Source: Bacteroidota bacterium (GTDB lineage: Bacteria; Bacteroidota; Bacteroidia; B-17B0; Aurantibacillaceae). Taken from it: 57,546 bases of DNA. The stretch covers positions 1 to 57,546 of the forward strand of contig JACCXH010000072.1 in assembly GCA_013697245.1 (NCBI GenBank). The letters are read 5' to 3'. Within the stretch, counting starts at the first letter, position 1; the number at the start of each line of letters is the position of its first letter. A model generated the notes under the pieces. It was not told the DNA's origin. It was given only the letters and a program-made list of their open reading frames with translations, and made no database searches. The position numbers and the translations under genes were made by a program. This document shows, piece after piece, positions 15,941-24,348 of this stretch.

Positions 15941-17731
15941 ATGAAAAAGATCAATTTAGTAGTTATTTTACTTATTAGTTTCTTCATACAAAAATATGAG
16001 GCCCAAACTAATGTAAAAGATTCGCTGCTAACATTACTTAAAAAAACTACTGAGGATACCAGCCGGGTAAATACTTTAAATGCGCTGACATTTGAATTAA
16101 AAACCAATCCCGATTCTGCCCTTTCAATATCGCTGCAGGCTCTACAGCTTGCACAAAAAATAAAATTTGCACATGGGCAAACCTGTGCCGAATACACTCA
16201 GGGTAACGCCTTGCTTAGCTTAAATAAATTAGATGAGGCGCTTGAACATTTAAATAGAGCTTTAAAACTTAGTCAAAGAAAAAAAACAAGCGCCAATATT
16301 TATGCGTCAATTGCAAACGTTTACCTTGCCCGCAAAGAATTTGAGGAAGCAATGAAAAACAATTTAACCTCCTTAAAAATCTTCGAAGAAATTGGTGATA
16401 AAAAAGCTACGGCAAGCATTTACCATAGTATAGCAGTAGTGCATACCAAGCAAGGAAACGACTCTGCAGCAATAAGAAATTATAATATTGCTATCCGCAT
16501 CAATAAGGAATTTGGAAATAAAACATGGGGAGCAAATAATTATTTTAATTTGGCACTAATTTATGGTTCTCAGGATAATTATCCTGAAGCTCTTAAAAAT
16601 TATAATATATCCTTAAAACTGAGGGAAGAAACAGGTGATAAAAAAAATATTGCTGTAACCTATAATAACATCGGCAGCATTTATAAACAACAGGGTAATT
16701 TTACAGAATCATTAACAAATTATTTCACCGCTTTAAAAATACGTGAGGAACTGAACGATAAGCCAGGTATTGCCTCATCCTACAACAATATTGGCAATGT
16801 TTATTTGGGCATTAAAAATTATGCCCCAGCAAGAAAAAATTATTTAGCCTGTTTAAAAATTGGTCGTGAGATAGCCGACAAAAAAATTATCTCTTCCTCT
16901 GTAAACAATCTTGGAAATATAGATGAGGCGGAAGGAAATCACGCTGAAGCCTTAAAAAATTATGCCATCGCCCTGGAAATAAATAAAGAAATGGGTAATA
17001 AAGATTGGCTTGGTAATAATTATATGAATATTGGCGCAGTTTATCAGGATATTCATAAAAATGCGGAAGCGCTTAAAAATTATTTTATTGGCCTCAAGAT
17101 CTTTGAAGAACTTAAAAATAAAAGCAGCATTGCCACGGCATTTAATAACATTGGCACTGCATACATGAACCTTGGTAAATTTAAAGATGCCGAAGACTGT
17201 TTAAAAAAAGGCCTTGTATTAAGCGGAGAAGTTGGGAGTATTGACGGAATAAAGAACGCCTACAGGGGGCTTAGCCAGCTTACAGATACCATGGGGCGGG
17301 GCAAAGAATCATTACGTTATTACAAACAATACATCGTTTTTAGGGATAGCTTGTATAATTATAACAACGCAAAAAAAATAGTTCAGCAGCAAATGCAATA
17401 TGATTTTGATAAAAAAGAAACGTTGGGCAAAATGGAACAGAGACAAAAAGATATTGTATTAGCTCAGGAAAAACAAAAACAAAAGATCATTTTATTCTCG
17501 GTAATATTATTTTTAGCAGTAGTGATCGTTTTTTCATTCTTCTTATATCGCCGCTTTAAATTAACCGAAAAACAAAAAGAAATTATACAGGAACAAAAGG
17601 ACATTGTGGATGAGCAGCGAAAAGAAGTGTTAGACAGTATTCGTTATGCCAAACGTATTCAAATTTCGTTAATGCCAACCGAAAAATATATTGCACGTAT
17701 TTTGGACGAAAAAGATAAAAAGATCAGTTAA
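15941..17731 (+). CDS. TPR-repeat membrane sensor ending at a SpoIIE-type linker
   Basis: This 596-residue protein has a signal peptide, then about ten TPR repeats with 40-residue spacing (YNNIGSIYKQQGNFTESL, FNNIGTAYMNLGKFKDAE) that fill about 50-470 and lie in the periplasm. One transmembrane helix (about 513-533) and a cytoplasmic coiled coil of about 60 residues follow. The coiled coil ends DSIRYAKRIQISLMPTEKYI, the linker that in many Bacteroidota proteins leads into a SpoIIE/PP2C phosphatase or a kinase, but here the protein stops 15 residues later. A stand-alone LuxR-type DNA-binding protein follows 16 bases downstream. I infer a signalling pair: periplasmic TPR input and a separate output protein. 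Confidence 0.86.
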   Translation: MKKINLVVILLISFFIQKYEAQTNVKDSLLTLLKKTTEDTSRVNTLNALTFELKTNPDSALSISLQALQLAQKIKFAHGQTCAEYTQGNALLSLNKLDEALEHLNRALKLSQRKKTSANIYASIANVYLARKEFEEAMKNNLTSLKIFEEIGDKKATASIYHSIAVVHTKQGNDSAAIRNYNIAIRINKEFGNKTWGANNYFNLALIYGSQDNYPEALKNYNISLKLREETGDKKNIAVTYNNIGSIYKQQGNFTESLTNYFTALKIREELNDKPGIASSYNNIGNVYLGIKNYAPARKNYLACLKIGREIADKKIISSSVNNLGNIDEAEGNHAEALKNYAIALEINKEMGNKDWLGNNYMNIGAVYQDIHKNAEALKNYFIGLKIFEELKNKSSIATAFNNIGTAYMNLGKFKDAEDCLKKGLVLSGEVGSIDGIKNAYRGLSQLTDTMGRGKESLRYYKQYIVFRDSLYNYNNAKKIVQQQMQYDFDKKETLGKMEQRQKDIVLAQEKQKQKIILFSVILFLAVVIVFSFFLYRRFKLTEKQKEIIQEQKDIVDEQRKEVLDSIRYAKRIQISLMPTEKYIARILDEKDKKIS

Positions 17732-17747
17732 TTTAAATTAAAACGTT

Positions 17748-18011
17748 ATGAAAGGAAAAGCGCTAACCAAAGGTAAACTTACAAGAGAGCAATATAATAC
17801 CCTCAGAAGAGATCATGTTATAAAACGAGAACTTGTAATTATTAAATTAATTTGTGAAGAACATACCAGTGACGAAATTGGTGAAAAAGTTGGAATTAGC
17901 GGAAAAAGAGTTGACGCAATAAGGCTTGAACTTCTGAGAAAAACAAGATCAAGAAATGCAATAGGTATAGTTAAATATGCTATAAAAAATAAACTATATA
18001 AAGTAAAATAA
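17748..18011 (+). CDS. stand-alone LuxR/GerE-type helix-turn-helix protein
   Basis: This 87-residue protein has no receiver or sensor domain. Residues about 28-82 form a LuxR-like HTH: ELVIIKLICEEHTSDEIGEK, then VGISGKRVDAIRLELLRKT (recognition helix) and NAIGIVKYAIKNKLY, which matches the usual ending of Bacteroidota LuxR output domains. The N-terminus is short and basic. In many relatives this HTH is fused to TPR-transmembrane-coiled-coil proteins; here it is a separate gene 16 bases after such a protein and 17 bases before the next. It probably regulates its own operon or envelope genes in response to the TPR partner, which is inference. Confidence 0.82.
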   Translation: MKGKALTKGKLTREQYNTLRRDHVIKRELVIIKLICEEHTSDEIGEKVGISGKRVDAIRLELLRKTRSRNAIGIVKYAIKNKLYKVK

Positions 18012-18028
18012 GTTTAAAAATTAGCGTG

Positions 18029-18664
18029 ATGACATCAGAAAAAAGCCTTTTAGAACCTGCCTGGAAAAAATTCGAAAAACAGGATCTTGACGGAACTATT
18101 TTACTTGCCGAACAATTTAAAGAAGACGCAAATACTTCAGTAAAACGTGAGGCAAATAAATTAATTGCTTTGGCAAAATTCAGACAACTTAAATTTTCTG
18201 AGGCTGAAAAAATATTTAATGAATTAGCGCAGGGCTCTGAAAATTCAGACGATTGGTTTAATGTTGTTACCTCTGCCGCTTTAAATAAAAACGTTGATCT
18301 TAGTAAAATTGCTTTTGATAATGCAGTTCATTTTTACCAAATTCATCAAACAAAAGGAAATTTGGGTATCCCCTTCATGGCATTTTACTATATACTCGCT
18401 TTAAGGGATGTAAAAGAGTACGAACGCGCGTTTGAACAGTTTGGGTTATTACGAGACATATATGCAAGTGTTAGCATTACAGATAGTCATTTTTTATACA
18501 TTAGAGGTATTCCATCCTTTGAAACAGCAATAACAGAAGCAAAAATTATTTTTGAAAACAATCCAAAAGAAAGTGTGATAGCCCTTTTTACTTATTTAAC
18601 AAAAAAAGTGGATGAATATGGCGCAAAATTTATTGAAGAATATATGACAACCCTTAAGTTATAA
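18029..18664 (+). CDS. cytoplasmic helical-repeat (TPR-like) protein of unknown function
   Basis: This 211-residue protein has no signal peptide. Helical hairpins (ANKLIALAKFRQLKFSEAEK, ALRDVKEYERAFEQFG) suggest degenerate TPR units. A GTG at 18026 directly precedes the ATG at 18029; ATG is preferred. It is the third gene of the operon, 17 bases after the LuxR-type gene and 2 bases before a lipoprotein gene. Its position between a regulator and envelope genes suggests an adaptor role, but the sequence gives no direct clue. Confidence 0.72.
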   Translation: MTSEKSLLEPAWKKFEKQDLDGTILLAEQFKEDANTSVKREANKLIALAKFRQLKFSEAEKIFNELAQGSENSDDWFNVVTSAALNKNVDLSKIAFDNAVHFYQIHQTKGNLGIPFMAFYYILALRDVKEYERAFEQFGLLRDIYASVSITDSHFLYIRGIPSFETAITEAKIIFENNPKESVIALFTYLTKKVDEYGAKFIEEYMTTLKL

Positions 18665-18666
18665 AA

Positions 18667-19746
18667 ATGAGAATAAAATTAAAACCTGTTATTATATTAA
18701 TAGTGCTGGCACTTTTTAGCTGTAAGAACAAAGACAAAAAAACCGAAGAAGAGGCTCAGGTAGCAACACCACCGGCGGCACAAGGAATTGAGCCCTATGG
18801 CTTCAATGTCTTAAAAAAACTAAGAGGTATCTGGAATGGACCTGTTACTTCCACTACTCCTCTTGGCGGTTATCCGGAATGGATAGTAGATTTCAGGCCA
18901 AACGCTGAGAACCAGATCTCGGCAAAAAATGAGTTGGATACCTTGAACGATATTTTTATGTCGTTCTTTGTTGCTAAATATAATAACCAATATAAAGTGG
19001 CCTTTCGCAATGGCGGCTCATTTAACGCCATGAAACGTGTATCTTATTTTTTGGCAGACAGCGTTTCAGAAAATGGCAGCAATTCGTTCTATCGCTTTTG
19101 CGAAATAATAAAAGGAAAAAGTCGTGCTTATACCGAAGTGATCTTTAGGGCAGACAGTTTATATATAAGATCGTACACAAATAAATATAATACTTTACCA
19201 TCCTCTTCACCACACATGGCATGGAGTTCTAAACTCCAGGATACAAGCTCGGTTCAGCCATCCATTTTAGCACTTGGCTTTCCTAAAAAAACCTTAACAA
19301 AAGACTTCTCTACAAGTTTTGCGAGTTTAACAGAAGCAATTTATTTCTCTACCTCCGGCATTCCGGCAGGAGATCCATATGCAGAGAACACACAACCTTA
19401 TTTAGGAAAAACTACTGCTACCTATAATTACGCGGCAAGCTATGCGCCTGTTTCCACAAAAAAAGTATTGTTGATAATCACTACTCAACCTTTATTTTCG
19501 GGTGTTACATTTAATGCGGCAAGTTTAAAGACCCGCTCTCGCTATGTTATCTTATCTGCCGGCAGCAGTACTTTTACATTTAATTATATGCATCCCGGGG
19601 TTTATTATTATTACGCCCTTTACGATAACAATGGCGATAACCTTTATAGCAGCGGCGATTGGATAAGCACCGCAAATACCACCTTTACACTTGGTGCGCT
19701 TGGAACCACAAGTGTAAGCACACAAATTAATTTTACTATCCCATAA
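18667..19746 (+). CDS. lipoprotein of unknown function
   Basis: This 359-residue protein has a lipoprotein signal (ALFSC, Cys near residue 19), a short Lys/Glu-rich linker, and a large beta-rich body without a family I recognise. Notable segments are LRGIWNGPVTSTTPLGGYPE near residue 50, which resembles the start of a lipocalin-like 'amount/treatment' beta domain, and a C-terminal part (about 250-359) with YASYAPVSTKK, HPGVYYYYALYD and a calcium-like DNNGDNLYSSGD loop. It likely sits in the envelope as the effector end of the TPR/LuxR operon. The gene is intact, and its start is fixed by the 2-base gap from the previous stop. Confidence 0.75.
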   Translation: MRIKLKPVIILIVLALFSCKNKDKKTEEEAQVATPPAAQGIEPYGFNVLKKLRGIWNGPVTSTTPLGGYPEWIVDFRPNAENQISAKNELDTLNDIFMSFFVAKYNNQYKVAFRNGGSFNAMKRVSYFLADSVSENGSNSFYRFCEIIKGKSRAYTEVIFRADSLYIRSYTNKYNTLPSSSPHMAWSSKLQDTSSVQPSILALGFPKKTLTKDFSTSFASLTEAIYFSTSGIPAGDPYAENTQPYLGKTTATYNYAASYAPVSTKKVLLIITTQPLFSGVTFNAASLKTRSRYVILSAGSSTFTFNYMHPGVYYYYALYDNNGDNLYSSGDWISTANTTFTLGALGTTSVSTQINFTIP

Positions 19747-19760
19747 TGAAACAAGAGTAA

Positions 19761-20219
19761 ATGAAATTTTTTCTTATCATATTAACGCTGGTTTCTTTTG
19801 AATGTTTTTCGCAAAGCAAAAAAATCGCTTCTCTTATTTCAGAATTAGATAACAGCCAGTTTACAATCAGTCACGAGGCCAAAGCCACCTTTAGCATGCA
19901 CAGCAAGGCTGCCCATAAACTGATAAGAATTGGCAAGCCCGCTACTGAAAAATTAATATTAGCTTTGAGCGATTCCACTAAAGTTATTATGGCGCAGTTG
20001 GTGTTATGCCACATTTATTTTAATGCAGCAACATTTGCCGGGCCAAAAGTAATTACTGTTAACAACCAGCACGTATCTAACTATTTTTTGGGCCAGGAAA
20101 AAGGTGAAGGCCTTATAATTAGCGAAATAAAAAATAATAACGTTTACACCAAATATATTGAAGCAAATGATCGCGAAATAATAATTACTTATTGGAAAAA
20201 TAAGGCAGCGAAAAAATAA
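19761..20219 (+). CDS. small secreted protein of unknown function
   Basis: This 152-residue protein has a signal peptide (MKFFLIILTLVSFECFSQS). A short helical region with AAHKLIRIGKPATEKLILAL resembles a single HEAT-like hairpin, and beta strands follow near the C-terminus (VYTKYIEANDREIIITYW). It lies 14 bases after the lipoprotein gene and is probably the last gene of the operon that begins at 15941. No catalytic motif is visible. Confidence 0.7.
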   Translation: MKFFLIILTLVSFECFSQSKKIASLISELDNSQFTISHEAKATFSMHSKAAHKLIRIGKPATEKLILALSDSTKVIMAQLVLCHIYFNAATFAGPKVITVNNQHVSNYFLGQEKGEGLIISEIKNNNVYTKYIEANDREIIITYWKNKAAKK

Positions 20220-20230
20220 TATTATATCTG

Positions 20231-20238
20231 TATCTTTG
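20231..20238 (+). promoter_or_regulatory. -7 box immediately upstream of the acidic protein gene
   Basis: TATCTTTG matches TAnnTTTG exactly and ends only five bases before the ATG at 20244. The transcript would start at or within a few bases of the start codon. No convincing -33 TTG is found at the normal distance. Confidence 0.5.
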
Positions 20239-20243
20239 TAATT

Positions 20244-20741
20244 ATGGAATCATTAAAAGAACTCGAATTTATTGACAAGATCGAAGATAATTTTCCTGTA
20301 GAGAATTACTTGCATTGTATTAAACTGATAGATGAGGCCATTATGATCTCGCCCAACTCGGTATTTGCTGTGGTTGAAGAGATCTGTAAAAAAGCAGCAG
20401 AAGATGTCGTGCATGAAGAAACGCTCGTAAACCTTTTAAAACACATAGATAAAAAATTTGAACATCCTCTACGCAAAATGATCCTTGAAATTGCGCAGGA
20501 TATTATTTTTGAAGACGAAATTTCTTTTGAAACTGCCGCAGCCAATATGGAATCGGTAAGGCAGTATAAAAATCAATATGCTGCGCTGAATATTTTATTT
20601 TTTTCTACCGAAGATGTGGACGGAAAATTAGAAAAGCTTTGGGATAATATTACAACAGAATGGAATGATGGCCAATCTTTATTTGACGAGGATGACGAAG
20701 ATGAGAACGAAGAAGATGAGGACGAAGAACCAAATGATTAA
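20244..20741 (+). CDS. acidic-tailed cytoplasmic protein of unknown function
   Basis: This 165-residue protein has no signal peptide. A helical body (about 1-140; HCIKLIDEAIMISPNSVFAV, RKMILEIAQDIIF) is followed by a strongly acidic C-terminal tail of Asp/Glu (about 147-165). I do not recognise the family. It has its own promoter box just upstream, although it follows the operon by only 24 bases. It converges on the leftward TPM gene with 38 bases between stops. Confidence 0.72.
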   Translation: MESLKELEFIDKIEDNFPVENYLHCIKLIDEAIMISPNSVFAVVEEICKKAAEDVVHEETLVNLLKHIDKKFEHPLRKMILEIAQDIIFEDEISFETAAANMESVRQYKNQYAALNILFFSTEDVDGKLEKLWDNITTEWNDGQSLFDEDDEDENEEDEDEEPND

Positions 20742-20779
20742 TTAGACCTGACAGGTCTCTGAAAAAATCCGGAAGAACT

Positions 20780-21538
20780 TTACCAGCTACCGCCGGAGCC
20801 GCCGCCACCTGAACTGCCTCCGCCAAAACCTCCAAAACCGCCGGAGCCGCCTCCGCTAAAGCCGCTACCGAAACCACCACCACCCCAAAAGGTTGTGCTT
20901 CCGCCACTTGAAAATGTTCGCCCACCACCACCGCCAAAAAATATTCTTAGCAGCAAAACAATAACTACTATAATAATTACCAAAGCAGTAGTATTATTTT
21001 TATTATTACTTTGGCGGGAGTAATCTTCTACATTGATCTCCCCTTTTGCCAAAGCCATTAATTTATCAGTAGCTTTATCTATTGCCGTATAATTATCTCC
21101 GGCTTTTAAATAGGGGTACATTTCCTCTTCGCGAATGCGTTTTGTAGCCAGGTCAGGGATGGCTCCCTCTAAACCATAACCGATACCAATAAAAAGATCT
21201 CTCCCGTTTGCACCGCCTGTTGGTTTTACTAAAATAACAATTCCGTTATTAGATCCTTTTTTACCAATACCCCACTCGTTAATTATTTTTGTAGCGTAAT
21301 CGGCTGCATCTGTGCCGTTAAACTCATCAACAATTACAACACATATTTGATTAGAAGTTTGATTGGAGAATTGTTCCAGTTTTTCCTCCAACTGCATAGA
21401 TTGCTGAGCATTTAAAAATTCGGGGAATTCTTTTGAAAGATTGTTGTATAACCTTTGGGGATTTGGTCGCTCGGCAATTTGAGAGGAAACAACGCCAACC
21501 AAAATTAAAAATATAAAACTTAGTATCCTCCGCATCAT
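20780..21538 (-). CDS. TPM domain protein, YgcG family, Gly-rich C-terminus
   Basis: This 252-residue protein has a signal peptide and a TPM_phosphatase domain (about 30-170; QICVVIVDEFNGTDAADYAT, WGIGKKGSNNGIVILV, GIGYGLEGAIPD). A transmembrane helix follows (about 187-203), and then a tail made almost only of Gly, Ser and Phe. TPM domains of this family occur in photosystem repair and bacterial membrane proteins, and some have phosphatase activity. The gene overlaps the upstream TPM gene by one base (TAATG) and is third in the lemA-TPM-TPM operon. The Gly-rich tail is typical of YgcG and probably anchors or oligomerises the protein. Confidence 0.88.
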   Translation of the reverse strand: MMRRILSFIFLILVGVVSSQIAERPNPQRLYNNLSKEFPEFLNAQQSMQLEEKLEQFSNQTSNQICVVIVDEFNGTDAADYATKIINEWGIGKKGSNNGIVILVKPTGGANGRDLFIGIGYGLEGAIPDLATKRIREEEMYPYLKAGDNYTAIDKATDKLMALAKGEINVEDYSRQSNNKNNTTALVIIIVVIVLLLRIFFGGGGGRTFSSGGSTTFWGGGGFGSGFSGGGSGGFGGFGGGSSGGGGSGGSW

Positions 21539-21972
21539 TAATAAGAAATAGTGTTGGTTAATTCATTCTTATCATCACTATTTCTTGGAAAATATTTACC
21601 TAACTGCTCACCGCATTCAAGTATACATTCTGCCATAGCTTCGGCTTTTTTGTTTTCTTTAAATTTTTTAATAAGGTCATTTACTATTTTCTGCCAAAAC
21701 TCGTTACCTAACTTTTGGTGAATGCCTTCATCGCCTATAACCGCAATTTTTTTATTAAGTGTGGCAATATAAATTAAAACGCCGTTTCGTTCAGCGGTCT
21801 CATGCATTTTTAATTTTGCGAAAACCCTTTGCGCGCATTTTATTTCGCTTCCCAAACAATAGTTCTCAATATGCAGACGTATCTCACCCGATGTTCTTAA
21901 CTCCGCTTGCGCAATAGCATTTACCAAAATTTCTTGTTCTCGTTGATCAAAAAAATTACGGGCCGTTGGCAT
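21538..21972 (-). CDS. TPM domain protein without signal peptide
   Basis: This 144-residue protein is a single TPM domain with NAIAQAELRTSGEIRLHIE, HETAERNGVLIYIATLNKKI and IGDEGIHQKLGNEFW, and no obvious signal or transmembrane helix. It sits between lemA (28-base gap) and the membrane-bound TPM protein (1-base overlap). The pairing of one soluble and one membrane TPM protein with LemA is common in Bacteroidota, which suggests a shared envelope function. Biochemical activity is not established for this branch. Confidence 0.86.
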   Translation of the reverse strand: MPTARNFFDQREQEILVNAIAQAELRTSGEIRLHIENYCLGSEIKCAQRVFAKLKMHETAERNGVLIYIATLNKKIAVIGDEGIHQKLGNEFWQKIVNDLIKKFKENKKAEAMAECILECGEQLGKYFPRNSDDKNELTNTISY

Positions 21973-22000
21973 TTTAGATTTAAGGTTTTAGAAGTTATAT

Positions 22001-22585
22001 TTAAAATTCAACTTTCGGTGCTTTTTCTGCCCCAGCTTCAGCCTCAAAATATGGCATTTGTGCCATACTTCCGGCAATTAAACTGCCGGGAAAGAACTGT
22101 ATTGATTTATTAAAATCGCGGGCAAGGTCATTATACTTCATCCTTTCGGTAGAAATACGGTTTTCACAACCTTCCAATGTAACACGAAGGTCGCCAAATG
22201 CCGCATTTGATTTTAAATTTGGGTAATTTTCCGTGACCATTAATAAACGCGATAAAGCACCGCTTAACTCACCTTGCGCTGCTTTGTATTTTTGTATAGA
22301 ACCCTCATCTAATTTATCCGGATCGATGGTCATTTGTGTTGCCTTTGCACGAGCAGAAACTACTGCCTCCAAAGTACTTTTTTCGAAATTAGCTTCTCCT
22401 TTTACGGTTGCAACTATATTTGGAACAAGGTCGGCACGGCGTTGATATTGGCTCTCTACCTGCTGCCATTGCGCTTTCGCATTTTCGCGTAAACCAACAA
22501 AACTATTACGTTTATTGCAGGCCCATACGCCACCAAACAATACAATTACTCCAAAAATTAAAACGGTTATTAATCCTTTGCTCAT
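22001..22585 (-). CDS. lemA: LemA family membrane protein
   Basis: LemA proteins have a single N-terminal transmembrane helix and a helical bundle outside. Here MSKGLITVLIFGVIVLFGGV is the anchor and NAKAQWQQVESQYQRRADLV with PNIVATVKG is the diagnostic LemA signature. The 194-residue length is normal. The frame can be opened further upstream to 22645, but the ATG at 22585 matches the family start, and a TATCTTTA box (22602-22609, minus strand) lies just before it. It leads the operon with two TPM genes. The molecular role of LemA is not known; a link to envelope or magnetosome-like stress is only from other species. Confidence 0.92.
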   Translation of the reverse strand: MSKGLITVLIFGVIVLFGGVWACNKRNSFVGLRENAKAQWQQVESQYQRRADLVPNIVATVKGEANFEKSTLEAVVSARAKATQMTIDPDKLDEGSIQKYKAAQGELSGALSRLLMVTENYPNLKSNAAFGDLRVTLEGCENRISTERMKYNDLARDFNKSIQFFPGSLIAGSMAQMPYFEAEAGAEKAPKVEF

Positions 22586-22698
22586 GATATAAAATTTTAA
22601 GTAAAGATACTTGTAAAAGTGGTTCACTAACATAGTCTTTAACATAAATTCTATTTCTTTTTAACTTATAATAAACAACCGGTTTTCTTTATGTAAAT

Positions 22699-22706
22699 TA
22701 GATTTG
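22699..22706 (+). promoter_or_regulatory. -7 box of the aminotransferase operon
   Basis: TAGATTTG matches TAnnTTTG exactly. It includes the TTG (22704) that could otherwise be read as a start codon, which argues for initiation at the ATG at 22731 with a leader of about 20 bases. No clear -33 element. Confidence 0.5.
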
Positions 22707-22730
22707 CGTTATACAGTTAATTTTAAAACT

Positions 22731-23987
22731 ATGAATAGCAAACGAAATTTTTTAAAGACATTGTTGCTTACAGCCACCTTGCCCTTAACTATAAAGGCAA
22801 AAAGCATAACAGATGAGTTACCGGCTGTTTGGGCAACGGAAGATGAACCGGATTATTGGAAAAAGATCCGTAACGATTATAAACTAAAACCCGATTATAT
22901 TAACCTTGAGAATGGTTATTACAGTATCATGGCACAACCGGTAATGGAAGGCTATTTGAAAGACTTGCAACTGGTTAATATGGAAGGGTCTTATTATATG
23001 CGCACGGTGCAATATGATAATAAACAAAAAAGCAAAGAGCAATTAGCAGAGTTACTAGGTTGCGCTAGCGAAGAATTAATTATTACTCGTAACACAACCG
23101 AATCTTTAGATACAATCATCTCAGGCTTTGATTGGAAAGCCGGAGACGAAGCAATTATGGCAGAGCAGGATTACGGAAGCATGTTGGATATGTTCAAACA
23201 ACAAGCTAAACGTTATGGCATGGTAAATAAAATAATATCAATTCCGCTTGATCCAAAAAGTGATGAAGAAATTGTTGCTTTGTACGAAAAAGCAATAACC
23301 GCAAAAACAAAATTGATAATGATATGCCATATGATAAATATTACGGGACATATTTTACCAGTAAAAAAGATTTGCCACATGGCCCATAGTAAAGGTGTTG
23401 AAGTGATGGTGGATGGCGCACATTCTGTATCGCACATAGATTTTAAAATCAGCGATCTTAATTGCGATTATTTTGGCAGCAGTCTGCACAAATGGTTAGG
23501 TGTGCCACTTGGAGTTGGTATTTTATATGTAAGAAAAGAAAAAATAAAACAACTTTGGCCAATTTATGGTGAGTTTGCTTTTAAAGAAGAAGATATTCGC
23601 AAACTTAATCATACCGGCACTATTTCGGTAGCCTCTGATATTGCCATTAAACATGCCGTTGCATATCAAAACGCGATTGGTATAAAAAGGAAAGAAGAAC
23701 GCTTACGCTTGTTACAAAATTATTGGACAAGTAAAGTGAAGGATATAAAAAAAATAAAATTAAATACACCGCTTGATCCGCACAGAAGTTGCGGCATTGC
23801 AAACGTTGGCATTGAAGGCATTACACCCGGCGAACTTGCAAAATTATTATTGGATAAATATAAGATATGGACTGTTGCTATTAATACTGCTAATGTGCAA
23901 GGCGTTAGAGTAACGCCGCAATTATTTACCACAACTGCCGAGTTGGATAAATTTATAATAGCTTTAAAAGAAATTGCTGCAACATAA
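22731..23987 (+). CDS. exported class V aminotransferase (PLP enzyme)
   Basis: This 418-residue protein is of the isopenicillin N epimerase/cysteine desulfurase-like group. The PLP lysine is Lys254 in SSLHKWLGVPLG. The cofactor aspartate and histidine lie in MVDGAHSVSHID, and an anchoring motif is TRNTTESLDTI. The N-terminus MNSKRNFLKTLLLTATLPL is a Tat-like signal with a KR rather than an RR pair, so the enzyme is probably folded with cofactor and then exported. The start at 22731 is chosen because the frame to 22704 uses the promoter box. A cupin gene follows after one base. Substrate unknown; epimerase or lyase activity on an amino acid derivative is possible. Confidence 0.88.
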   Translation: MNSKRNFLKTLLLTATLPLTIKAKSITDELPAVWATEDEPDYWKKIRNDYKLKPDYINLENGYYSIMAQPVMEGYLKDLQLVNMEGSYYMRTVQYDNKQKSKEQLAELLGCASEELIITRNTTESLDTIISGFDWKAGDEAIMAEQDYGSMLDMFKQQAKRYGMVNKIISIPLDPKSDEEIVALYEKAITAKTKLIMICHMINITGHILPVKKICHMAHSKGVEVMVDGAHSVSHIDFKISDLNCDYFGSSLHKWLGVPLGVGILYVRKEKIKQLWPIYGEFAFKEEDIRKLNHTGTISVASDIAIKHAVAYQNAIGIKRKEERLRLLQNYWTSKVKDIKKIKLNTPLDPHRSCGIANVGIEGITPGELAKLLLDKYKIWTVAINTANVQGVRVTPQLFTTTAELDKFIIALKEIAAT

Positions 23988-23988
23988 T

Positions 23989-24348
23989 ATGGAAAAGATA
24001 AATATTAAAGACAAACTTTCGTTATTTAGCGATTATTGGAATCCGAGAATTGTAGGAGAACTAAATGGGCAACATGTAAAGCTCGTAAAATTTAAAGGAG
24101 AGTTTACCTGGCATAAACATGATGATGAAGATGAATTGTTTTATGTGATAGACGGGAAATTTAAAATGGAATTCAGGGACAGGACAGTTGACGTATTGCA
24201 TAATGAATTTTTAATAGTGCCAAAAGGTATTGAACATCGCCCGGTTGCCGAAAATGAGGCATCGGTAATGTTATTTGAGCCGGCAGCAACCTTAAATACC
24301 GGCAATGTGCGCAACGCATTTACAAAAGACGATCTATCAAAGCTTTGA
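23989..24348 (+). CDS. small cupin-fold protein
   Basis: This 119-residue single-domain cupin has a first motif WHKHDDEDELFYVIDGK, with metal-ligand His residues and a Glu, and a second motif PKGIEHRPVAE with the last His. Length and pattern fit the mannose-6-phosphate-isomerase-like small cupins widespread in bacteria. It starts one base after the aminotransferase stop and overlaps the next gene by four bases, so all three are translated together. It may be a metal-dependent sugar or amino-acid derivative isomerase or a sensor. Specific substrate unknown. Confidence 0.88.
   Translation: MEKINIKDKLSLFSDYWNPRIVGELNGQHVKLVKFKGEFTWHKHDDEDELFYVIDGKFKMEFRDRTVDVLHNEFLIVPKGIEHRPVAENEASVMLFEPAATLNTGNVRNAFTKDDLSKL

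Noticed and set aside
20650-20937. 95-codon Val/Ala-rich frame on the minus strand
   Set aside because: It lies over the Gly-rich tail of the TPM protein and the acidic tail of the 20244 gene; repetitive GC-rich codons explain it.
22704-22730. TTG start for the class V aminotransferase
   Set aside because: This TTG is part of an exact TAGATTTG promoter box, so it would not be transcribed.
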